Source: Tissierella praeacuta_A (GTDB lineage: Bacteria; Bacillota; Clostridia; Tissierellales; Tissierellaceae). From it: a DNA stretch of 64,000 nucleotides. The DNA is taken from assembly GCF_040396155.1 (NCBI RefSeq), contig NZ_JBEBOY010000010.1:1-64000 (forward strand), in the 5' to 3' direction. The position numbers and the translations under genes are program-made. Below are positions 16,815 to 26,000 of the stretch, one piece after another (position 1 is the first letter of the stretch; each line of letters starts with the position of its first letter). A model generated the notes under the pieces. That model saw only the letters and a program-made list of their open reading frames with translations, did no database searches and was not told where the DNA came from.

Positions 16815-18029
16815 TTAAGAATTTATTATTTCATTTCTAGACTTAAATGTAAACGCAATTATAGTTGATATAATAAGGAGTATGCCTGCTACTATATATG
16901 CAGTATTATAACTATTGGCAGAGTCAAAAATAGCTGCTGCTGTCATAGGTCCTATAATTCCTCCAACACCCCATCCAGTATAAACAAGGCCATAGTTCAT
17001 TCCAAAGTTTTTAATTCCATATAAATCTGTTACAGCAGCAGGGAACACTGAAAATCCTGCACCATAGCATAGACCTGCTATAGCCACTCCTATGGATAAA
17101 AGAACTATATTTAAGTAGTAAGTGAATAAAAACATATTTACTCCCTGTAAAATAAATACTATTTTCATAAGCTTTACCCTACCTATTTTATCTGACAAAG
17201 TACCTCCTAATATTCTTCCAACAGCATTAAATATGGAAAGTAAAATTACTAATATAAATCCTGCCTGCCAGTTTACCTGATTTTTAGCAATACTTGATAT
17301 ATGACCTATAATCATCAAACCAGCTGAAGATGAAAATGTTAACATAAGCCAAAGCTTATAGAAATCTATGGTTTTCATCATTTCTTTCCATGTTAAATCA
17401 TTAGATATTTTTTCTTTTTTATTGCCAATAGAATTATTCTTCTGATATAAGAAGCCTTCAGCTGGGTTTTCTAAAAACTGTGCTAGTATTAATGTTAAAA
17501 CTAAAGCTCCAACCCCTATATATATAAAAGTCTTAGATATTCCAACTATATTTATTAGATAATTTGCTAATGGGGAATAGAATACAGAAGACAAGCCTAC
17601 ACCAGCCACTACTATTCCTGTTATCATTCCTTTCTTTTCATGAGGAAACCATTTAACTGCTGGAGGTGTAGTAGATGCATTTACAGTACCTATTCCTGCG
17701 CCTGCTACTACTCCCATAGTTATAATCATAGTCTTTGGATCTGTAAATATTCCTGAAAGAATAAGACCTACGCCCATTAATATTCCTCCAATTGTAACTG
17801 TTAGTTTAGGACCTTTTTCATCCTGTATCTTTCCAAATATGACCATAGCAATTACGAAGGATACTGTAATCATTGTATAAGGAAGTGATGCTTCCTTGCT
17901 GCTCCAATTAAGATCATCAACTAAGGCTTTGCTAATTACACTCCATATGTATACTAAGCCTGCTATGATATTGGTTAATGTAGCTGCCCATAATACTTTA
18001 TATCCCTTTTTATTCAGATTCTTCTCCAT
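16815..18029 (-). CDS. OFA-type major facilitator superfamily transporter
   Basis: A 404-residue carrier with 12 predicted helices, similar to oxalate:formate antiporters and the wider monocarboxylate group. It begins with GYKVLWAATLTNIIAGLVYIWSV and an early SLPYTMITVSFVI, typical of OFA proteins. It carries the loop motif GKIQDEKGPK between helices 2 and 3 and LSDKIGRVK in the second half (MFS signature). ATG 18029 lies behind AAGGGGG. Likely ligands are small carboxylates exchanged across the membrane. No enzyme gene is adjacent to define the substrate. Confidence 0.85.
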   Translation of the reverse strand: MEKNLNKKGYKVLWAATLTNIIAGLVYIWSVISKALVDDLNWSSKEASLPYTMITVSFVIAMVIFGKIQDEKGPKLTVTIGGILMGVGLILSGIFTDPKTMIITMGVVAGAGIGTVNASTTPPAVKWFPHEKKGMITGIVVAGVGLSSVFYSPLANYLINIVGISKTFIYIGVGALVLTLILAQFLENPAEGFLYQKNNSIGNKKEKISNDLTWKEMMKTIDFYKLWLMLTFSSSAGLMIIGHISSIAKNQVNWQAGFILVILLSIFNAVGRILGGTLSDKIGRVKLMKIVFILQGVNMFLFTYYLNIVLLSIGVAIAGLCYGAGFSVFPAAVTDLYGIKNFGMNYGLVYTGWGVGGIIGPMTAAAIFDSANSYNTAYIVAGILLIISTIIAFTFKSRNEIINS

Positions 18030-18196
18030 ACTAGCCCCCTTATTATATAATTATTTTCTACTATGACCATATTATACCATTGAAAAATCCTATCTACAAT
18101 GAAGATAAAATAAGTCCAAATACTAGAATTCCTCTAGAATTTTATCTTCCATAAAACATATAAATAAATATTAGATAATTTTCGAGGAGTGATTTT

Positions 18197-19720
18197 TTGA
18201 ATAAGGATAGATTCATCTATGGCTCAATTATTATGGTTTTTATGAACTTTCTTATGAAAATTATTGGATTTGCCTATGAGGTCTTCTTATCAAATCTTTT
18301 AGGTGCAGAAGCAATGGGATTGTTTCAAATTGCTATGTCTACTTTAATGACTTTCTTAATTATAACTACTTCCGGAATCCCTACATCTGTAACCAAATTA
18401 GTAGCGATAGAAAACTCTAAAAAGAATTCCAATAACGTAGAAAGTATATTTAGGTCAGCAATTACCTTTAATCTTTTTATTTCCATTATAATTAGTATAG
18501 TACTAATATTATTTTCTCAATTTATTTCTGTTAAGATGCTTAAAAACAAGGATATGGTACTTGGAGTATATTTTATGGTACCTGCCATTATTATTCTTTC
18601 TATAAGTTCAATATTAAGGTCTTATTTCTATGGTATGAAAGATATGATAACTCCAAGCATTGCACAGATAATTGAACATTTAACTAGATTTATTATTGTT
18701 ATATCCATTCTTTATTATATATCTCCTGTAGATCCTATATATGGAGCTACTATAGCTATTTTAGGAGTTAGCATTGGAGAGTTCTTTGATCTCATGTGGT
18801 CATTAATTATGAAAAAACGATTATATAAAAATAACTATATCAGAAATAAATCTTACTTATTTAAGATTTTATATATGTCCATACCTTTGACTATTTCTGG
18901 GTCATTTGGTGTTATATTAAGATTTATCAATACAATTTTGATACCAAATAGACTTATGGCAGCAGGATATACAAGTAGTGAATCTATATCAATATTTGGC
19001 AGAATTATGGGAATGACTATGCCTTTAATTGGACTCTCTTTTATTGTCACATCTGCTTTAGTCATCAATCTAATACCTAGTTTATCTGAACAAATAGCTT
19101 TAAAAAGGTATAGAGATATAAAAAGAGATATACAACTTTCCATTAAGGTTACATTGCTAATATCTCTTCCTTTGATGTCTTTATATGTGGGATTTTCTAA
19201 ACCATTAGCTGTATTTTTATATAATGACCTTATGGTTTCTGATTTTATACGTATTATGGGTGGGGGTACTGTTTTATTAGCATTACAACATACATTTTCA
19301 GGTATACTTCTAGGTCTTAATAAGCAAATAAATGCAACTGTCAACAGTATAATAGGTATGATAATTCGTATAGTTCTTATATATATCTTTACTGGAAATC
19401 CTCGATTTGGAGTAAACGGAATCTTTATCTCCTTTTATGGTTCTAATATAACTATTCTGATTTTAAATTTAATTACAATAAGATCTGTAGTAAAGTTTAG
19501 CATTGACTATATAGATATTATAGGAAAGCCTTTGTTTGCTTCTATATTTATGCTTGGATTTATCTATGTATCTACCTATGATATAGGAAATATTCAAAAT
19601 ATCAGCACTTTAGGATTTATATCCAGTTTATTAGCTGGCAGCCTATCCTATATATTTATTCTGTTCATAACTAAAGCAATCCCTAAAAATCTTTTTAGGA
19701 AATTAATTAATATACGTTAA
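18197..19720 (+). CDS. SpoVB/MurJ-like polysaccharide flippase (MOP superfamily)
   Basis: A 507-residue protein with about 14 hydrophobic helices. It belongs to the oligosaccharidyl-lipid flippases that include SpoVB, involved in spore cortex formation, and the MurJ-like lipid II flippases. The N-terminus (IMVFMNFLMKIIGFAYEVFLSNLLGAEAMG) is typical, with a helix followed by the LGAEAMGLFQIA motif. It starts at TTG 18197, with GAGGAG seven bases upstream. It stands alone with no sporulation genes beside it, so a spore-specific role is only a family-level inference. Confidence 0.85.
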   Translation: MNKDRFIYGSIIMVFMNFLMKIIGFAYEVFLSNLLGAEAMGLFQIAMSTLMTFLIITTSGIPTSVTKLVAIENSKKNSNNVESIFRSAITFNLFISIIISIVLILFSQFISVKMLKNKDMVLGVYFMVPAIIILSISSILRSYFYGMKDMITPSIAQIIEHLTRFIIVISILYYISPVDPIYGATIAILGVSIGEFFDLMWSLIMKKRLYKNNYIRNKSYLFKILYMSIPLTISGSFGVILRFINTILIPNRLMAAGYTSSESISIFGRIMGMTMPLIGLSFIVTSALVINLIPSLSEQIALKRYRDIKRDIQLSIKVTLLISLPLMSLYVGFSKPLAVFLYNDLMVSDFIRIMGGGTVLLALQHTFSGILLGLNKQINATVNSIIGMIIRIVLIYIFTGNPRFGVNGIFISFYGSNITILILNLITIRSVVKFSIDYIDIIGKPLFASIFMLGFIYVSTYDIGNIQNISTLGFISSLLAGSLSYIFILFITKAIPKNLFRKLINIR

Positions 19721-19797
19721 TTTACACATATTGTAAGCTATTTGTAACTCTTAGTTTAATATATTATTATATAATCTACTAAAAGGAGATGAGTATA

Positions 19798-20688
19798 ATG
19801 AGGAATAGAAAATTGCTTTTTATAATGGTTTTAATCTTATCTTTTACATTAATATTTTCAGGATGTGGAAAAAAATCCGAATCATATAATATGGTTTCTC
19901 AGGACACAGCACCTTCTTCCACATCAGCCGAAATGAAAAATAGTTCATCTAGCCCATTAGAAACTACTGAAAAATATGGTGGAACTGAGCCTGAGAAAAT
20001 AATCACCACAGTATCAATTTCCATGCAAACAAAAGAATTTATAGAAACTACTGATAAACTGACTAATCTTATAAAAATGAATAAGGCTTATATTGAAAAT
20101 TCAGATATCTATCATAACAATTATTATAATACTACTAGCCCAAAGTATTCTGAGTATTTAATAAGAATTCCAAAAGAAAACTTAGATGAATTTATCATTG
20201 ATTTAAAAGATATTGGAAATATTATTTCTGAAAACACTTCTAAATCAGATATTACTAAACAATATACAGATACAAAGTCTAGATTACGGGTATTAGAAGT
20301 TAAAGAAGGAAGAATACTGGACTTAATGAAGAAAGCAGAAAAGATGGAAGATATAATAGCCCTTGAAGATCAACTTAGTAATATTATCTATGAAAAAGAA
20401 AATCTGACTGCAAATCTAATGGATATGGATGATAAAGTTAATTATAGTACTGTTCATTTCCAACTTGAAGAAGTGGCAAAACTTACTTCTGGGAAAAATA
20501 TAAAAACTCCTTTCTGGACTAAGGCAGGAAACGCATTTAAAGATTCCATGTACTTTTTCACATATAATATTGAACAACTAATTATAGCCTTTATATATTT
20601 CCTACCTTATGGAATCATCATAGCCATTATTGCATATATAGTGTGGAGATTTATGAAGAATAGAAGAAAGACATTTAAAGGAGAGTAA
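19798..20688 (+). CDS. DUF4349-containing lipoprotein
   Basis: A 296-residue exported lipoprotein. ATG 19798 is preferred over ATG 19789 because the latter overlaps the AAGGAG ribosome site. A basic, hydrophobic signal ends in a lipobox (LIFSGCGKK), and a Ser/Thr-rich linker follows. The DUF4349 body has the conserved start KIITTVSISMQTKEF, the central RIPKENLDEFI and a coiled-coil-like part. It ends with a C-terminal membrane helix (about 265-285) and a basic tail. The protein is thus anchored at both ends. Its function is unknown. Confidence 0.82.
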   Translation: MRNRKLLFIMVLILSFTLIFSGCGKKSESYNMVSQDTAPSSTSAEMKNSSSSPLETTEKYGGTEPEKIITTVSISMQTKEFIETTDKLTNLIKMNKAYIENSDIYHNNYYNTTSPKYSEYLIRIPKENLDEFIIDLKDIGNIISENTSKSDITKQYTDTKSRLRVLEVKEGRILDLMKKAEKMEDIIALEDQLSNIIYEKENLTANLMDMDDKVNYSTVHFQLEEVAKLTSGKNIKTPFWTKAGNAFKDSMYFFTYNIEQLIIAFIYFLPYGIIIAIIAYIVWRFMKNRRKTFKGE

Positions 20689-20690
20689 AT

Positions 20691-21761
20691 TTATACTCTC
20701 TTTGTACTTTCCACTTTTATTAATAATATAGCTACAAATATGGCACTAACCCCTGCTACTAATTTACTAGCAATAAAAGGATTAACTGCATCCTTTGAAA
20801 CCGATGATATATACCCTAACTGTCCGCCAAAAGTAAAGGCGCCTGATACAACAAATGCTGCATTTATTATCTTACCCTTTTCATTCATCTTATTATAAAT
20901 CCCTAACATAGGAATACAGTTAGCCAAAGAACTAAAAATACCCAATATAGAATATTGATCTAGGTTGAACTTTTCACCTATTTTAGACAGGTATCTATGT
21001 AGTATCTTTGATAATAAATGAAACATTGGATATGCTCCAGATAGTATAATACCTATTTTTATTACTATCATAGCACCTTCTTCTATAGGTAATATACCTG
21101 TAAGTAAGCTATATCCAAACATAAAACTAATTATATTTATAATCAAACCAATTGTACTAATTATTATGATTATCCTACCTATTATATTGAATACTTTAAT
21201 AATATTACTAGGAAATTTTAGCAATCCCCAAATAATTAAAATTGAAAATATTATAACCAGTATTAGATTAAGAATAATATCTACAAATCCTATCCCCATC
21301 ATAACTCCACCTACAATCATTCCTAGTGGTATAGTAGTAATACCTGCTAAAATCCCTTTGGCAAAGAACTTAAAATCTTCCTTTGATATAAATCCTACTG
21401 CTACTGGAATAGTAAATGAAATAGTAGCACCTAAAATAGAAGCTAATATAAGTCCATTAAATTTCCCTATCATCTCTGATTTTGCTATTTGGATACTAGT
21501 TGTATATCCTCCTAAATCCACAGCCAATATACTACTAAGAAATACAGATGGGTCTACATTGATTAGTTTAGATAATGGTTCTAAGATAAATATGAGATTC
21601 CTTGCTATAATTGGTGACAGACTATATATACCAATTATAGTTAAGGTCAACTCTCCAATTGCCTTAAATCCATCATCAAATTTTTCTCCTAATCCAAATC
21701 TATTATTTAATATCTTATCTATTCCACCTATAATTGAAAAGATAATCATTATATAGATCAT
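20691..21761 (-). CDS. eutH: Ethanolamine utilization permease EutH
   Basis: A 356-residue membrane protein of the EutH family, thought to take up ethanolamine at low pH or low concentration. Landmarks include IIGGIDKILNNRFGLGEKFDDG near the start, AVDLGGYTTS, GATISFTIPVAVG and SLANCIPMLGIYNKMNEKGK, all in the usual order. The TTG at 21773 is unlikely because it overlaps the GAGGTG site. ATG 21761 is preferred, although spacing is short (four bases). No other eut genes, such as the ammonia lyase, are in the window. It converges with the lipoprotein gene, with two bases between the stops. Confidence 0.88.
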   Translation of the reverse strand: MIYIMIIFSIIGGIDKILNNRFGLGEKFDDGFKAIGELTLTIIGIYSLSPIIARNLIFILEPLSKLINVDPSVFLSSILAVDLGGYTTSIQIAKSEMIGKFNGLILASILGATISFTIPVAVGFISKEDFKFFAKGILAGITTIPLGMIVGGVMMGIGFVDIILNLILVIIFSILIIWGLLKFPSNIIKVFNIIGRIIIIISTIGLIINIISFMFGYSLLTGILPIEEGAMIVIKIGIILSGAYPMFHLLSKILHRYLSKIGEKFNLDQYSILGIFSSLANCIPMLGIYNKMNEKGKIINAAFVVSGAFTFGGQLGYISSVSKDAVNPFIASKLVAGVSAIFVAILLIKVESTKRV

Positions 21762-21891
21762 TTCACACCTCAATTCTAATACTTTATACTATCCATTATT
21801 TTACTAAATCATAACCTCATTGTCCAATAGATTTGATTTCTCAGATATATGTACTTCACTAATAGAAATAGCAAGGTACTCCCTTGCTATT

Positions 21892-22686
21892 TTAATATTG
21901 CTTTTCAATTTTATAATCTTTTGCATCTTTTATCATTGTAATGTTTGGATTTCCTCTTTTTAATCCAGCATCATAAGTGGTATCTATGATAATCCACTCA
22001 TTAGTATCTTGTAGATATACTTGATTCCATGCGTGATATTCTTTAATATCGCTTTTATACCCCATGATTAGCTTAGTAGGCACATTTACTGACCTAAGCA
22101 TAGAAGCTGTTAAAGATGCATAATCATAACATATGCCTTTTTGTGCTTTTAATGTATCTTCTATATTTGGTATATAGTTTGAACTTGTCCTACTTGCCTT
22201 ATTATTATCATATCTTATATTAGTCATAATATATTTATAGATAGCTGTCACTTTTTCTTTGTCACTTTTAGCATTTTTAGTTAATTCTTTTGCTTTTTTT
22301 ATGGCATCCATCTCATTATTCCAGTTAATCATCTGAATAGATTGCAAATACACTTCATTTGGATTTGATAATTTTAATGTAACAGCTTCTTTGGCAACTT
22401 GTTTAAACTTTTTACCTTCTACATTTTCAAGTATAGAAATAGTATAGTCTCCATCTCCAGATTGTAGAGGTATAATATTGTTTCCATTTAATATATAATC
22501 ATAATTTATATTGCCTTTACTAACTCTAACTGCTACACTTTTATTGCTATTATAACTAATATTTATTATTCCACTGTCTACCTTAGACTTATCAATATAA
22601 CCACCTGTAGCTTGTCCATTAATTGATGATGTAAATACTATTAAAACAATCGTCAACAAGGAAATAGCCCTAAGTTTTTTTGACAT
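21892..22686 (-). CDS. Secreted transglutaminase-like protein under c-di-GMP riboswitch control
   Basis: A 264-residue exported protein with an N-terminal signal (about 1-25, ending NGQATGG). It has a beta-rich middle part and a C-terminal transglutaminase-like (papain-fold) domain. The catalytic triad is visible: Cys186 (GICYDYASL), His218 (EYHAWNQVY) and Asp235 (WIIIDTTYD). Such proteins may act as cysteine proteases, crosslinkers or peptidoglycan-related enzymes. The ribosome site (AAAGGAG) sits at the very end of a cyclic-di-GMP-I riboswitch, so expression should follow the second messenger linked to surface life. The adjacent LPXTG adhesin and nearby GGDEF gene support a surface-adhesion role. 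Confidence 0.87.
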   Translation of the reverse strand: MSKKLRAISLLTIVLIVFTSSINGQATGGYIDKSKVDSGIINISYNSNKSVAVRVSKGNINYDYILNGNNIIPLQSGDGDYTISILENVEGKKFKQVAKEAVTLKLSNPNEVYLQSIQMINWNNEMDAIKKAKELTKNAKSDKEKVTAIYKYIMTNIRYDNNKASRTSSNYIPNIEDTLKAQKGICYDYASLTASMLRSVNVPTKLIMGYKSDIKEYHAWNQVYLQDTNEWIIIDTTYDAGLKRGNPNITMIKDAKDYKIEKQY

Positions 22687-22694
22687 AAAAAACT

Positions 22695-22790
22695 CTCCTT
22701 TCGGTAACTGGCTGCCATCTTATTTCTAAGGAAGGCCCTTTAGCTTTGCGTCTCTAGTTTTCACTAGATTTGCCTTTATCGGTGGAAAGC
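22695..22790 (-). ncRNA. Cyclic-di-GMP-I (GEMM-I) riboswitch
   Basis: The minus strand carries the aptamer hallmarks in order. First come AAAGGCAAA and a CTAGTGAAAACTAG helix capped by a GAAA tetraloop, then the invariant GACGCAAAGC. A second helix with AGGGCCT follows, then ATGGCAGCCAGTTACCGA, including the 3' core GTTACCG. The tetraloop and its receptor-like region are as expected for GEMM-I. The AAAGGAG ribosome site of the transglutaminase gene directly follows the last aptamer bases, so control of translation is likely. Whether it switches on or off cannot be decided by eye. A cGAMP-selective variant is not excluded. Confidence 0.88.
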
Positions 22791-22940
22791 ACCAATAAAA
22801 TATATTTATTTTCTTCATTATACCATAATTTTCCAAACTTTTATAGTCGTAATCCTAGTTATAAATCTTCTTATTATATAACTTTATACCTATTATATAC
22901 CGTATTTTCCCAATTATAAACTATTCTGTATATAAAAATT

Positions 22941-22982
22941 CAACAGCCAAAGTCCAATAAAATATGGAACTTTGGCTGTTCA
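22941..22982 (-). terminator. Terminator after the adhesin gene
   Basis: AACAGCCAAAGT and ACTTTGGCTGTT form a 12-bp stem. On the minus strand it lies 20 bases beyond the stop of the surface protein and is followed by a modest T-rich tract. Confidence 0.65.
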
Positions 22983-23001
22983 AAATTCTCTGCCTTTTCA
23001 A

Positions 23002-26000
23002 CTAAGCTATTCTTTTTCTTATAATTATCCCTACTACTATGAAGAATAATCCTGCAAAATAGAATAATATTGAATTTAATTGTCCTGTTCTTGGCAATGT
23101 CTCAGTTTTAGTTTTAGCTTCCGTTTCTATCTCTGGTTTTACTTCTGATTTTATACCACCTAAAGGAGCCTCTATATCTATTTCTATTAATTCTTCTTCA
23201 TCTTTTGGTGGTTCAAATTCAGCAGGTTCTTCTGGTTCTACTATATTTTCTATTTCTACTGGTCCGTCTGGTTTCGTTGGCTTTTCTGGCTCAATTGGTT
23301 TCTCAGGTTCTGGCTTTGATTTTGGGTCTCTATCCCTATCCCTATCCTTTGGTTCTCTGTCTTTATCTTTCGGATCCGGTTTTGGATCTGGTTTTGGATC
23401 CGGCTTTGGATCTGGCCCCGGTCCTGGATCCGTTGATTTTTGTTTGTTTTCTACTGTAAGCAATATTTCTTGATTTTCAGCATCTAGTTTAACTTTATAT
23501 TCCTTGGAATTCAACTCATAATCCTTTGGTGCTTTTATCTCTACTACTTTGTATTCACCTAGTGGTAAATCATTTATTGTTGCAATCCCATTGGAATCTG
23601 TAACCAATATACCTACTACTTCACCTTTAGAATTTATAACTTCAAACTCTGCTCCAGATAATACCTTTGTTGAATCATTTTTGTCTATTTTTTTAAGGTT
23701 GATGCGACCCTTAATTGGCTCTGGATCTATTGGTCTTTTTATGTTCTCTATTTCTAACTCTATTTCTAGTCTTAATTCACCAGAATCATATTTACCAATA
23801 ATCAATTCCATAGGATTAGAATTCAATCTATATCCTAATGGAGCTTTAGTTTCTATTAATGTATATTTACCTTGAGTCAAATTCTCTTCTTTAGCTTCTC
23901 CATCTTCATCTGTAACCAAATCATAAACCTCTTTAGTTATATCATTAGTTAACCTAAACTCTGCACCTTTTAAAATCTTAGCATTATCTTGACTATCTAC
24001 CTTTTTAATGGTTAATGAACCCAGTTTATAGTTTTCTACTGTTATTTCTATAGCTTTTTCGTCTTTATTCAAATCTATGTTTATTGTTTCACTGGATCCT
24101 TTATATCCATTAGGAGACTTTATTTCTTTAAGCTGATATTTTCTAAATGGTAAATTATCATATCTTAATTCTCCATTTTCAGTAATCTTGCTTTCACCAC
24201 TTACTACTTGTTTTTCTCCATTTAGATAATAGTATAGCTCAAATTCAGCATCAATAGATGCCTTAGTATCTCCATCAATTTTTATTATTTTTATACTTCC
24301 CCTATTTTCTTTACCTTCTCCTGTTCCCCAAGATGATTGTTTTACTTCAAATCTCTTTTCTCCTGAATTTTGTGAATCCAACTTCTCACCACTAAATAAA
24401 GCATTATTTGTAATCTTACCTCCTATAGCTGTTACTACAGTATCGTAGGTAATTATATAAACAGTATTAATATCCCCTAATCTCGACTCTAATTCTACTG
24501 CTCCCGATTCAAGAGTCTTTTTTGTCAAGTTTCCTTCTTCCAACTCTACTAAATTATTCTCTCCTATAGAACCCCTATATACTTTCAAACTACCATTCAC
24601 ATATACATGACCAACACTTATAATATCCTTAAACACTGCATTTCTTATATCAGATAAACTTTCATTTAATATAACCTTCCAGTTTATCTCATCGTCAGTA
24701 TAAGCCGTGTTCTTCTCAACATTTACCCCTTCTTTTACTATAAATTTATTGTGGTCTTTATATCTTAACTCTTTTTTATATTCCTTATCTGTATTTTTAC
24801 CTTTTACTTCTGCTGTATTAACATATTTCTCTTCAGATATGCCTTCTATCTTTGTGATATATTCTATTAGATAGGGTTTATCTATGCCACCTTTAAAAGT
24901 TAAGATAAAACCATCTTCTGCTTCTCTAACTTCATATTCATTAGGGTCTAGGGTAGTACCAATAGAAAAAGTTCCATCTTTATTTAGACTATATTCTTTA
25001 ACAGCTAAAGTCCCTTCATCAAATACCTGACCTTGGCTAAGAATATCTGTTATAATAAAATCTTGTCTTTTTAAATCTTGTCCAAGAGCATTCACATAAA
25101 TCTTCCATGTGATTTTTCTTCCTTCCCTATCTAAGTCCCCATCCTTCATTCCACCATTAAATATATTTTTTTCCATCCATATATCTGCATCATCCTCTTC
25201 TCTTAAAGATCTTTCGACATTATTTACATCTTCTACTTTACCAATAAATAAAGCTTTATTATTATACTTTGTAGTATGATTTAATGCTCCACCTGCTGCT
25301 AATACTTCATCTGGATCAAAGGATGTTTTATAGAAAATTTCATATTTTGCTCTATCAAGCTTATCATTAAACTTGAGAACAAATCCATTTTGCTTATTAT
25401 CAGTCAAATTGTAATTGCTTGCTTCTACTAATACTCCATTTTTTACTACCTTTAAACTGTTGCTTACAAATACCATACTACCATTAGGTTCAAAATCATC
25501 TGTAATTTCAAGTTCGGTTATTCTTTCCTTAATGGCATCTACTGTGATTTTCCAACTCATGGTTTTTTCTAAATAATCTATTCCTCTATATTCTATTCCA
25601 TCAACATCTTTCCACCATTCTACGGATTTGTCGTAAATATTCCTTACTTCATTTCCAGGTTTAATCTCTCCAGTTTTTATATTGTCTTCTATTCCTATCC
25701 CTGTTAGACCTTCACCTTCTAAAGATACACTATTTGTATATGAGTCTACTTTATCTGAATTTATAATATCTGTAATATATTCTATCTTATATTTTGAATC
25801 TATATCTCCAAACTTTATCTCAAATTCATTATCACTTTTCTTAATAAACTTGGGATAAGAATTCTCTCCTAAAGCTACAAGTTTATTCTCACTATCAAAT
25901 ATTTTTAAGCTCCCATCTCTTAATTTTAGTCCTTCTCCTATAGTATCTTTTATTACTGCATCCTTAATACTATGATTAGCCTTATTAACTTCTATAGTCC

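Noticed and set aside
23320..23430. Short tandem repeat DNA resembling a minisatellite
   Set aside because: It encodes the Pro-Asp-Lys and Arg-Asp linker of the LPXTG protein in frame, a normal wall-spanning region.
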